From Bacteroidia bacterium (lineage in GTDB: Bacteria > Bacteroidota > Bacteroidia > Bacteroidales > Azobacteroidaceae), in contig BNWW01000010.1 in NCBI GenBank assembly GCA_025999115.1, positions 1 through 47,279 on the forward strand: a stretch of 47,279 nucleotides of DNA, given 5' to 3'. Numbering within the stretch: position 1 is the first letter of the stretch; every line of letters starts with the position of its first letter. Under the pieces are notes generated by a model that saw only the letters and a program-made list of their open reading frames with translations, was not told where the DNA came from and did no database searches. A program made the position numbers and the translations under genes. Of this stretch, positions 8,806 to 19,190 are shown one piece after another.

Positions 8806-10570
8806 GTTTGTTGCTCGTGTTGCCGGGCTTGAGTTCGTGCGATTATTTAGACAAAATGCCCGCCGGAGAATTATCGTTAGAGGCAATGTTCAGCGATAGA
8901 GTCCATGTTGAAGAATGGCTGGCCGGCGCTTATTCGGCTATTCCGCGCAACTATATGCACATGTTGCGCTATTACGATATTTATGCCGACGATTATTCTC
9001 CCAATACGGGATGGGAGGCTTACGATTGGGACGGTATTTCCAAAATCAAAGGCAATTGGGACAGCAAATCCTCTTGGAGGGGCGATTATTGGAACGAACT
9101 GCCCCGCCGGATACGTTCATGCTATATTCTCATCAATAATATTCATCCCTTGGGCGATGAATTGCCGGAAAGAGAAGTGAATCTGATAAAAGCCGAAAGT
9201 CAATTTCTCATTGCGTATTATTATTACCTTTTGGTCAATACTTACGGCGCTGTTTCTTTGTTGAAAGAAGAGGTAGATCTGAATGCTTCTGCCGAAAGTT
9301 TAATGCTCGGTCAATCGACTTACGATGAAGCGATTGATTGGATTGACAGCCAACTGATGGATGCCGCCGGAAAACTTCCTCCTTATTATACGGAAAACAT
9401 GAAATACGGGAGAGCTACTTCCGTGATGTGTTTGGCGGTGCGGGCAAGGATGTTGTTGTTTGCCGCAAGTCCGTTGGTCAACGGTAATCAACGTCCCGAA
9501 TATGTGAATTTCAAGAATGATAAAGGCGAGCCGGTCTTTAACTCTACCTATCAGCCGGAAAAATGGCAAAGAGCTACCGGAGAGGCGCCAGCGATGTAAA
9601 CGATTACAAAGATCATAACAAACACGCGATTCCGTTCGGTATGAGCGGCAACGGTGGTTTGGGTGTTACACAATCGTTGGTAGATGCTTTCTTTATGGAC
9701 AACGGTTTACCTCCGATTTTAGGATATTCTGCCGGCGGCAAACCCATTATCAATCCCGAAGTGGCCGGTTATTACCGCGAAACAGGTTTTTCTACGGACG
9801 ATGAAATTCGGAGAACCCGCTGGATAGAGGCGCAAGGCGCGAAAAAAACCGTTGAAGAAAACCCGGTTACCAATGCGGGAACTTTCAATATGTATTGTCA
9901 CAGAGAACCTCGCTTTTATGTGTCTGTTCTCTTCAATGAAGCGTGGTTGCGTATGGCCGGTCGCAAAGCCGATTTCTTTTGGGGCGGCCAAGATGCCAAA
10001 ATTTCACACGACTCGCCCGAAACCGGTTATTTGGTGCGTAAACGGGTACATCCCGAATGTGATCAATTGAACGATGTGTATCCCGATCGTCCGCCGGTTC
10101 TCTATCGTTTGGGCGAAGCCTATTTGAATTACGCCGAAGCCCTGAACGAATGGGATCCGTCGCAAAAATCGGAAATCCTTTTTTATCTTAACAAAATACG
10201 CGAAAGAGCGGGAATACCGCAATACGGAACCGAAACGGGAGAAATCACTCCGCCTGCCGACCAAAATGCGATGCGCGATGCGATTTACCGCGAACGGCGC
10301 GTAGAAATGAATTGCGAATTTCAAATCCGCTTCGACGACATCCGCCGTTGGGATAAAGTGGAAGAATTGTTGAGCGGCGATTTCTACGGAATGAATCGCG
10401 ACGGAACGGTACATGGCTCCACAGCTATTATTCCAACTCACTTTTATGTCCGCAAAAAGTATATGGAACGGAAATTTACATGGAAAAACAGCTGGTTTCC
10501 TATTCCGCAAGACGAAATAGATAAAAATCCGCGAGTCAAGCAAATACCCGGTTGGAGCGGAGAAAATTAA
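8806..10570 (+). pseudogene. susD: SusD/RagB glycan-binding lipoprotein, broken
   Basis: The reading frame resumes with the tail of a lipoprotein signal (LLVLPGLSSC at 8808-8837) followed by DYLDKMPAGELS, a normal SusD opening, but the start codon and the gap to susC are missing. The TPR-like half is present to about 9585 (YQPEKWQRA). The text then jumps, with a frame change, to SDVNDYKDHNKHAIPFG and GLGVTQSLVDAFFMDNG, the start of the SusD-specific C-terminal half, omitting on the order of 100 residues. The C-terminal half is intact through LNYAEALNEWDP, ERRVEMNCEFQIRFDDIRRW and the final WFPIPQDEIDKNP. SusD is the surface glycan-capturing partner of SusC. Two joins make this copy non-functional as written. 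Confidence 0.85.
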
Positions 10571-10614
10571 GAATGATAAAAACAAAATAATAAACAATTT
10601 AAATGATGTAAAAT

Positions 10615-12454
10615 ATGAAAAAAGCAATTTCTACATTAACAGTAAGTATGATTTTGATGGTATTGAACCTGCAAAATCTGAGCGCATTCTCCGGTGGTTC
10701 GGGGAACAGTGAAAATGATCCTTTTTTAATTTCTACCGCGGCTGATCTCGACCAAGTCGCACGGTAGCTACTCAAGGTAAGTATTTTAAAATGACGCTCG
10801 ATATTGCTCTTTCCGGCGAATGGATTACCATCGGAACTTGGGGTGGCGACGGCGCAACCGGCGCATTTCAAGGTCATTTCGATGGCGATGGTCACACGGT
10901 TACCGGATTACAAGTTACAACCGGCGGCGACCGCGGATTGTTTGGTTGGGTAAAAAATGCAACCATCAAAAATTTGATAGTGCATACCAATGCCACCGGT
11001 ATTAGCGGCAATATCGAAACCGGCGATAATTATGCAATTTTGGCAGGAAGCGCCGGCAACGGTTGGATCGACGGTAATACGACGATTGAAAATTGTGTGG
11101 TATCAGGTACGGTAAACGGAAGCGCTGTCTGCGGCGCATTAGTCGGACAGAGTAGCCACATTACCGTGCTTAATTGTCAATCCGAAAACGTCACTATTAA
11201 AGGTACGCGGTGGAATATTTCCGGTTTGATTGGTGTTATCGGTTGCCTTTACAATCAAGCTACCATAACCGGCAGTTCGGCGACTTCAACCATCAATTCT
11301 TTCGGCGATTGCGCCGGTTTTGTTGGTCTGAAATTGACTACGGGAATTATCAGTCATTGCAAGGCTTTTGCAAACATTAAAGCGCGTAATTATACGACTA
11401 TTGTAGGCGGTTTTGTAGCCTATAACGAAGGATCGGGCGTTATTGACAACTGCCTTTTTGCCGGTTCCATTGAGGTGGAAAATCCGGGATTGGCCGAGTT
11501 TACGAATGCAAAAGTGGGCGGTTTCACCGGAAGAAGTTGGGCGCGAATTACCAATAGTGCAGCCTTGGCAGTCATCAACAATAAAATTGAAAACGACCGG
11601 GTATGGGGAACCGGCGGTTTTGTCGGCGCACTGAACGACGAATCGAAATCGGGAACCCTCGAAAACTGCTGGTTCAGCGGAAGCGTGAAAGGCAACGGCA
11701 TTGTCGGCGGAATGGTTGGTTTCAGTAATATTATCAATGGTAGCGGCGAAATTAAAAATTGCTATGTGATGGCCGATGTGGAAGTGAACGGTACGGCCGG
11801 CGGTGGTTTTGCCGGTTTGGTAGCCAACGGTTCGCCTGCGATCACAAATGCTTATTTCACCGGTAATATTACCGGCGCCGACGGCGCTTTTGCCGGTAGC
11901 TTTGCCGGATATGCCGAAGCGGGAGCCGTATTGAATAACTGTGCCGTTCAAACCGTTGCCGGCTTGGAAAATATAGCGGTGGACGAAGGTTCTTTGTCGG
12001 TAACAGCCATTGCCGCAAGTGATTTGAAAAAACAAAATGCATGGCCTGCGGCTTGGTTTGCGAGCGATTTTATTATTCAGGAAGAAAAAACGTATCCCTA
12101 TTTTGCTACACAATTAAAGTAGAAGTGTTGTACAATAACAAGAGAATAGCAAGTGCAACGCCGGATGGAACGAATTGGTCGGTCGATTTTTCAACGCCGC
12201 TTCCTGCCGATGATCAAGTGCAGGTTTTAGTTTATCAAACCGGTAAAACGGTATCGTATCCCGTAACTGCGATTATTAGTAGAGGAACTGATATTCAATC
12301 GGTTATTGAAACAGACCCGATTATTTCGATGCGATATTACAATCTTCAAGGTATGGAAATCGCTCATCCGAAAAACAATGATATCTACATTGTGAAGAAA
12401 ATTCATGCTTCGCAAAAGGAAAAAACGGAGAAAATACTTTATCTTTGCAAATAG
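10615..12454 (+). pseudogene. GLUG-repeat secreted protein, two breaks
   Basis: The ATG at 10615 opens a signal peptide followed by GSGNSENDPFLISTAADLDQVA, the standard opening of GLUG-motif surface proteins, and meets a TAG at 10765. The next codons in another frame (ATQGKYFKMTLDIAL) belong to the same domain a short distance on, so a small block is missing. A long repeat region follows (10791-12110), with units of the form GGFVGxxxxxGxIxNCxFxG, likely a beta-helix. At about 12115 YPYFATQLK hits a stop and the sequence moves one frame over into a C-terminal part ending in an MRYYNLQGMEIAHP-type tail. GLUG proteins are surface-exposed in Bacteroidetes; here one may bind glycan or serve as an adhesin for the PUL. 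Confidence 0.7.
12440..12447 (+). promoter_or_regulatory. Possible -7 element before GH31
   Basis: TATCTTTG matches TAnnTTTG and is 68 bases before the GH31 ATG, but it overlaps the end of the preceding coding frame and has no clear -33 box. Confidence 0.25.
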
Positions 12455-12466
12455 AAACAGATTGTC

Positions 12467-12487
12467 ATGGCGGGCTTGACCCGCCAT
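12467..12487. repeat. GGCGGG-TTGA-CCCGCC palindrome
   Basis: The sequence ATGGCGGG-CTTGA-CCCGCCAT is a perfect inverted repeat with 8-bp arms in the 61-base gap between the GLUG gene and GH31. It has the look of a REP-like hairpin and may stabilise or terminate the upstream message. There is no T-run after it. Confidence 0.55.
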
Positions 12488-12515
12488 CTTCTGAAAAATA
12501 ATAATACTAATATTC

Positions 12516-13813
12516 ATGAATAAACTGAACGTATTACTTTCATTCATTATAATTTGTTGTCCGCTTTTCGCCGAAAATAACCCGCAAGCCGATCCGGCAG
12601 CCATTGTCCAAAGTGGTAATATGCGCTTTACCGTATTAACCCCCGAAATGATTCGCATCGAATGGAGCGCAAGCAATCAGTTTGAAGACCGCGCTTCGTT
12701 TGTAGTTATCAATCGCCGTTTACCTGTTCCCGGTTATACGGTGCGTGAAGAAAATGGTTATTTGTATATCACAACCGATAAATTGGTTTTGCGCTACAAA
12801 ACAGGGGCTTTTCCCGTTACCGACAACTTGAACAATCCGCATTTGCAAATTACGTTGCAGGTAAACGGGCGGGAGGAAGTATGGTATCCCGGCAAATACG
12901 ATCCGTATAATTTGAAAGGGACTACCCGCACGTTGGACGAGGCAAACGGCGATGTTCGCAATTGGTTGGAAGACGGCTTGATTTCCCGTTCGGGATGGGC
13001 GGTCATTGATGAACTACAACCGCGCAACGACGGTAGTTTGAGTTTGATGTTCGATGGCAGCGAAGGTGTCGATTGGGTTGCTCAACGCACTGACAAAGAA
13101 TCGTTCGACCGGTATTTTCTCGGTTACGGCCACGATTATAAAAAAGCTTTGTACGATTTTACGCAAATTGCCGGAAAAATTCCGATGCCGCCGCTATATG
13201 CTTTCGGTTATTGGTATTCCAAATATCAACGCTATACCGAACAGGATTTTAAAGATATTGTGAACGAAATAAAAGCCAATGATATTCCGGTAGATGTAAT
13301 GGTCGTGGATATGGATTGGCATTTGAACGGAAAAACCGGCGGCACCGGCAATACCGAATGGACGGGCTGGACTTGGAATCCAACCCTGTTTCCCAATCCG
13401 GAAGAATTTCTCTCGTGGCTGCACAATCAAAACCTGAAAACCACGCTCAATCTGCATCCGGCCGATGGCGTGAACTTTCCTTCGTTAGCGTTTCAACCTT
13501 ATTTCACGGCAACGGCTTCTAATGTAGGGTATGGTTATTGGAGCCACGATATAGGCGGACATATTCAACAGGGAGAAAACAATCCCGAACTATATTTGCG
13601 TTGGATACAATTTATCCGCGCCAAGGTTCGTTTGCAGAAATGCCTGTTCAACGGGCTTACCGGCTTGAATTGTTGGCAACGCAATCTCCGAAATCACTCA
13701 AAATCGAAGGAACGAAAGGAATGTGGCATTACGATGCGATCGCACAAAAAATTATCGTGGACTTATCGTCGCAATCGTGCAATAAAACATTGAAAATTAA
13801 AGTAATAGAATAA
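12516..13813 (+). pseudogene. GH31 alpha-glycosidase, catalytic core deleted
   Basis: A signal peptide leads into the GH31 N-terminal beta-sandwich (residues 25-200) and the start of the TIM barrel (PPLYAFGYWYSKYQRYTEQDF, DVMVVDMDWHLNG, TLNLHPADGV). At about 13480 the sequence jumps in frame to SLAFQPYFTATASNVGYG and YWSHDIGGHIQQGENNPELY. In GH31 proteins the nucleophile Asp and the acid/base Asp both lie between these two blocks, so both are absent. A second join near 13612, with a frame change, leads into the C-terminal sandwich end (MWHYDAIAQKIIVDLSSQ). Two pieces total about 430 residues against 700-900 for the family. Enzymatic activity is not possible from this sequence. It lies 21 bases before GH3. 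Confidence 0.85.
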
Positions 13814-13833
13814 AAACATTAAATTTAATTTCC

Positions 13834-16128
13834 ATGAAAAAAACAATTCAAATCATTACAATTTGGTTATTGGGAATATTGCCCGTAACCGCAATCGCAA
13901 ACTCTAACTCGGACAATCCTGCGTATGCCCGTCAAGCTGCTCACGAAGGCACTGTATTATTGAAAAACAACCGGCAAACTTTGCCATTGGCGCAAAAGGC
14001 GAAAATCGCTTTGTTCGGCATCAATTCAGTCGATTATGTGAAAGGCGGCGGCGGTTCGGGCGATGTGAACGTTCCTTATACACGCAATTTCGTTTACGGT
14101 TTACAAGAAAAACAAAAAGAGGGAAAAGTCGGTTTGTTTTCCGGTTTGGTCGATTTTTATCAAACGGCTTACGAGAAAGGCAGTCGCAATGCCAATGAGC
14201 CGGCCATTCCGCAAGATTTGCTGACGGAAGCGGCTCAATTTGCCACGATTGCCATTGTAACTTTCGGCCGTTATTCGTGGGAAGGCGATGACCGCAAAGC
14301 CGAAAAAGGCGATTATTACCTCAGCGATTCGGAACAAATATTGATTGACCAAGTCTCGGCTGCCGGATTCGACCGGATTATTGTGGTTTTGAATGTCGGT
14401 GGAGTGGTGGATACGCAATGGTTCAAAGAAAACAACCGGATTGATGCCGCCGTTTTGGCTTGGCAAGCGGGTATGGAAGGTGGCAATGTGTTGGCTGATA
14501 TTCTGACCGGCGATGCCTATCCTTCGGGAAAATTGGTCGATACGTTTGCCAAAAGTTATACCGGTTATCCGTCTTCGACCACTTTTAAGGAATCGAAAGA
14601 CTTTGTGAATTACGAAGAAGATATTTTTGTAGGTTACCGCTATTTTGAAACCATTCCGGGCGTGGCGACCAAGGTAAATTACGAATTTGGTTACGGATTG
14701 ACTTATACAACGTTCTCTATCACAGCTATTTCAGCCAAAGCGCAAGGCGATGACATTGTGGTGTCGGCAACGGTTAAAAATACCGGCGTTCGAAAAGGAA
14801 AAGAAGTGGTGCAAGTGTATTTCAGTGCGCCGCAAGGCGTTTTGGGCAAAGCGGCAAAAGAATTGGCTGCTTTTGAAAAAACGCGCGAACTGGCTCCGGG
14901 CGAATCGCAAACCTTGCAATTGCATTTCCCGGTCAACGATATGTCGAGTTACGACGACGGCGATAAACTGTTTCCTGCCGCTTACGTTTTGGAAAAAGGA
15001 CAATATACGTTTTATGTGGGCAATTCGATTCGGAATTTAAAACCGGCAGCCTACAAATACGTGGTAAAGGAAAACCGGGTAACCGAACAATTGGCGCATC
15101 GCGTTGTTCCCTCTCAGTTGCCGAAACGTTTATTGGCCGACGGAACGTTCCAAACGCTTGCTATGGATACTGCGAAGAAAATACAGAACATTCCGGTGCT
15201 TCCGAAAAAATTAATCGCCTTCTTACACAAAAAACAACTTACATTGAAAGATGTTTATGAAAATCCGAAATTGATGCCGGAATTTTTGGATCAGCTGACC
15301 GATGAAGATTTGATTTTGTTGTCGGAAGGTCGTCCCGATGGCGCCTATTCCAATACCGGCGGCATGGGATTTCATCCGAATCTCGGCATTCCGAACATAT
15401 TGACGGCCGACGGTCCCGCCGGTTTGCGCACATGGATTAAGGCGACGGCTTGGCCCTGCGGTACGCAACAAGCTTGTACGTGGAATCCGGTTTTAGTGGA
15501 AGAAATCGGAAAACGAGTGGCCGACGAAGCCATTGCAGCAGGAATCGGTATTTGGCTGGCACCCGGAATGAACATTCATCGCGACCCGCTTTGCGGCCGT
15601 AATTTTGAATATTATTCCGAAGATCCGTTGATTTGCGGAAAAACAGCCGGCGCATTAACCCGCGGCGTGCAATCGAAAAAAGTGTCGATTACCTTAAAAC
15701 ATTTTGCTTGCAACAACAAAGAAGTGAATCGCAACTCAAGCGATAGCCGTTTGTCCGAACGCGCTTTGCGTGAAATTTATCTGAAAGGCTTTGAAATCGC
15801 CATCAAAGAAGCCTGCCCTTGGTCGCTGATGACCTCCTACAATTTGATAAACGGCATCGAAACATCCGAAAATTACGATTTGCTAACCGCTATTTTACGC
15901 GAAGAATGGGGCTTCCAAGGCTTGGTAATGACCGATTGGGACAACAATAGTTCGCACGAATGGGAAGCCAAAGCCGGCAACGACATTAAAATGCCGCGTG
16001 GCAAGCTGAATAAATTACGGGATGCGTTGAAAAGCGGTTTTCTCACGCGCGGCGAATTGGAACGCAATGTGGAACATTTGCTCAATATGCTAATGAAAAC
16101 ACACACGTTTTCGGAATCGGTTAAGTGA
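13834..16128 (+). CDS. GH3 beta-glycosidase with reversed domain order
   Basis: The 764-aa protein is a complete GH3 enzyme in the permuted order. After a signal peptide (residues 1-22) comes the alpha/beta sandwich usually found at the C-terminus (about 25-275, with GTVLLKNNRQTLPL and the AWQAGMEGGNVLADILTGDAYPSGKL motif), then a Fn3-like domain (about 300-410), then the (beta/alpha)8 domain that is usually first (about 470-764). The nucleophile is Asp701 in VMTDWDN; the substrate-binding KHF motif and the GxNIHRDPLCGRNFEYYSEDP motif are present. Such permuted GH3 beta-glucosidases are known in rumen and gut bacteria. It is the one intact hydrolase of this PUL and is probably periplasmic. 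Its stop overlaps the GTG start of the HTCS gene. Confidence 0.9.
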   Translation: MKKTIQIITIWLLGILPVTAIANSNSDNPAYARQAAHEGTVLLKNNRQTLPLAQKAKIALFGINSVDYVKGGGGSGDVNVPYTRNFVYGLQEKQKEGKVGLFSGLVDFYQTAYEKGSRNANEPAIPQDLLTEAAQFATIAIVTFGRYSWEGDDRKAEKGDYYLSDSEQILIDQVSAAGFDRIIVVLNVGGVVDTQWFKENNRIDAAVLAWQAGMEGGNVLADILTGDAYPSGKLVDTFAKSYTGYPSSTTFKESKDFVNYEEDIFVGYRYFETIPGVATKVNYEFGYGLTYTTFSITAISAKAQGDDIVVSATVKNTGVRKGKEVVQVYFSAPQGVLGKAAKELAAFEKTRELAPGESQTLQLHFPVNDMSSYDDGDKLFPAAYVLEKGQYTFYVGNSIRNLKPAAYKYVVKENRVTEQLAHRVVPSQLPKRLLADGTFQTLAMDTAKKIQNIPVLPKKLIAFLHKKQLTLKDVYENPKLMPEFLDQLTDEDLILLSEGRPDGAYSNTGGMGFHPNLGIPNILTADGPAGLRTWIKATAWPCGTQQACTWNPVLVEEIGKRVADEAIAAGIGIWLAPGMNIHRDPLCGRNFEYYSEDPLICGKTAGALTRGVQSKKVSITLKHFACNNKEVNRNSSDSRLSERALREIYLKGFEIAIKEACPWSLMTSYNLINGIETSENYDLLTAILREEWGFQGLVMTDWDNNSSHEWEAKAGNDIKMPRGKLNKLRDALKSGFLTRGELERNVEHLLNMLMKTHTFSESVK

Positions 16129-19100
16129 AAGACATTAAATTCATACTAACAGGCTTGGTATTAACGTTTTTGAGCTTGAATATTCAAGCTTATACGTTCA
16201 AAAAATATCAAGTTAATAATGGATTGTCCGAAAACTCGGTACACACCATCATTCAGGATCATTTGGGATTCATCTGGTTCGGCACCAAGGACGGATTGAA
16301 TCGTTTTGACGGATACGAATACAAAATTTTCAAAAAAATCCGGAGGATTCGTTGTCATTAGGCAACAATTTTGTACGGGCGATTTATCAGGATAGCGATT
16401 ATAATTTGTGGATTGGATCGGATGATGGTTTGTATATCTTTGATTATGAAGAAGAAATATTATTCATTCCTTAGTATTGGAAGATGAAAATCTCTGGATA
16501 GGAACCTTTTCGGGAGGACTTGACATATTGGATTTGAAGAGCAACCGGTTCAGGAATTACCGGCATAATCCAAACGACACGACTTCCATTGCCAACGATT
16601 GCATATTTTCTATCTACAAGGACAACCGGAATGATATTTATCTGGGAACAATGGGTGGATTATGCCGTTATAACCGGCTGAAAAATAATTTTGTGCCGGT
16701 CCGTCAAGTTCCGGTATTTGTTTACGACATCAAAGAAGACGTCTATGGCTACCTGTGGATTGCTTCTTACTCCAATGGCGTTTTCCGGTATGAATATAAA
16801 ACCAATGAATGGAAACATTACCTTCATAATTTACATAACCCTAAAAGTTTAGCATACAATAAATTAACGAGCATCTATGCGGATGGGAAAAACCGTTTGT
16901 GGTTTGCCACGGAAGGCGGAGGTATCTGCAAGTATAATTACGATACGGACGATTTCACTACGATTAACGAGCGAAATGGGATTCCCAATAATGTGATATA
17001 CAGTATTTTAGATGACAAATACGGTAATCTGTGGTTGAGCAGTAATCGAGGTATATCTTGTTTGAATCCCGAAACAATGCAAATCAAAACTTATACCCGA
17101 ACGGATGGCTTGCAGGGTAACCAATTCAATTACCGGTCGGGATACAAATCGACGGACGGCCTGTTTTATTTCGGAGGAATTAACGGATTTAATGTTTTCG
17201 ATCCGAATAAATTAATCGAAAATACTCATATTCTTCCGGTAGTAATTACCTCGGTGGAAATATTAGATGAACATATCGTGAAACAAAAAGCCGTGCAAAA
17301 ACTCCAACTCAAATACAATCAGGCTTCGTTTCGGATTAATTTTGTGTCATTGAGTTTCTTGGTGCCGGAAAAAAATGAATATGCTTATATGTTGGAAGGT
17401 ATGGATGAGCAATGGACGCATTTGGGAACACAACGAATGGTGTCTTTTTCCAATTTGCCGCCGGGAAAATATGTTTTTCGTGTAAAAGCATCGAATAACA
17501 ACGGCGTGTGGAACCACAAAGGCGTATGGATGGACATTGTCGTGCTTCCGCCTTTTTGGAAAAGCGCGTGGGCTTATTTGCTTTATGGCTTGTTGGGAAT
17601 AGGTTTAGCCTTTTTAATCTACAACTATTTGAAACAGATTGGATTGCATAGAATGGAAAAAATCCATCAACAGAAAGAAAAAGAGATGTATCTAAACAAA
17701 ATCAATTTCTTTACAAATATAGCTCATGAAATTCGTACACCTATCAGTTTGATTAAAGCGCCCTTGGAAGCCATTATCCTTTCGAAAGAAGGGACTCCGA
17801 ATACCAAAAACAATCTTTCCATTATTGAACGGAATACCGATCGCTTGCTGAATCTTATTACTCAATTACTTGATTTTCGGAAAATAGAAAACAACAATTA
17901 TAATACGCAATCGGAATATCTGATTATCAATGACTTGTTGAATGAAATAGGATTTCGTTTCCGGCCAACTATCGATCAATATCAAATTGACTTGGAAATG
18001 AATATTCCGGCAGAACCGCTTCGAACCTATACCGACCGGGAAATGCTTACGAAAATAATCGAAAACCTGCTGACTAATGCCTTGAAATATGCTCATTTAC
18101 GGATTTCCGTCGATTTGAAGGAAATAAACGATGGTGCCGGCGATTATTTTGAAATCAGCGTAAGCGATGATGGTAGCGGTATTCCCAACGAAATGAAAGA
18201 ACGGATTTTCGAACCTTTTTTTCAAATAGGCTCCGAATCCGCACACGGACAACACGGCTCCGGTATCGGTTTGGCATTGACCAAGCAATTGGTTGAGCAG
18301 ATGAACGGCGAAATCCGCATCATCGACAATCCGCAAAATGGAGTTACTTTTGCGGTCAAAATGGCCTTGCGGAAAGAATCCGATAAAGACGAACCTGCCC
18401 GGATGGAAAGCAAAAAACAATCACAGAAAACCGTCAATATTCTCATCGTAGAGGACAATTCCGAAGTACGGAATTTTTTATCCGAAAACCTCAATCCGGA
18501 ATACACCATATATGGCGCTGCAAATGGAAAACTTGCGCTGCAATTATTGGAAAAACAATGGATACACCTTATTGTCAGTGATATACTCATGCCGGAGATG
18601 GACGGTTTGGCATTGCTTCAAGCGGTAAAACAGAACGAACAACTGTCGCATATTCCCATCATTCTGTTGTCGGCAAAGACCGATTTGCATACCAAAATCG
18701 AAGGCTTGGAATACGGCGCCGACAGCTACATCGAAAAACCGTTTTCGATTGTTTACCTGAAAGCCCAAATTCACAGTTTGCTTGAAAAACAGAAGAAACT
18801 TGCGTATAAATTTTCCAAATCGCCGCTCATTCCCCCCGACATGATTGCACAAAACAAACAGGACGAGTTATTTTTGAAAAAAATTAACGATTACATTATC
18901 GAACATATTGCCGACGAGAAATTTTCGATCAACGATATGGCATTTTCTTGTGCGATGAGCCGTTCGAAAATGCAGCGGAAATTAAAAGATATATCCGGCT
19001 TCGCACCTAACGATTACATTCATATAATTAAATTGAAAAGTGCGGCGCAATTGTTACTATCCAATCAAATTCCGATCAAAGAAGTATATGAAGCGGTCGG

Positions 19101-19185
19101 GTTCGGCGATGCCTCGTATTTCAGCAAGAGTTTTATGAAATATTTCGGGGTGTTGCCGAAAGACTTTGTGAAGCAAAATTCGTAA
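16125..19185 (+). pseudogene. Hybrid two-component system regulator (HTCS), frameshifted and shortened
   Basis: HTCS proteins sense PUL breakdown products in the periplasm and activate the locus. From a GTG overlapping the GH3 stop, a signal or anchor and the first propeller repeat appear (NGLSENSVHTIIQDHLGFIWFGTKDGLNRFDGY). An A7 run at 16331-16337 then shifts the frame; the next frame (NPEDSLSLGNNFVRAIYQ) ends at a TAG at 16472. A further jump leads to SLVLEDENLWIGT in the frame used to the end. The remaining 902-residue part has a few propeller repeats, Y_Y_Y domain (about 290-355), one membrane helix (about 365-385), HisKA with FFTNIAHEIRTPISL, HATPase_c (SDDGSGIP, GSGIGLALT), receiver domain with LIVSDILMPEMDG, and an AraC-type HTH end. 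Total coding is well below the usual 1300-1400 residues, so sensor repeats are missing. Confidence 0.85.
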
Positions 19186-19190
19186 TGATC

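Noticed and set aside
10004..10627. 207-codon open frame on the minus strand
   Set aside because: It is antisense to the well-conserved SusD C-terminal half.
11286..12113. 275-codon open frame on the minus strand
   Set aside because: It is the antisense shadow of the GLUG repeats, whose low complexity keeps the reverse frame open.
16472..16474. TAG read-through or recoding in the HTCS gene
   Set aside because: The sequence after the stop continues the family in a different frame, so a deletion or frame change explains it better.
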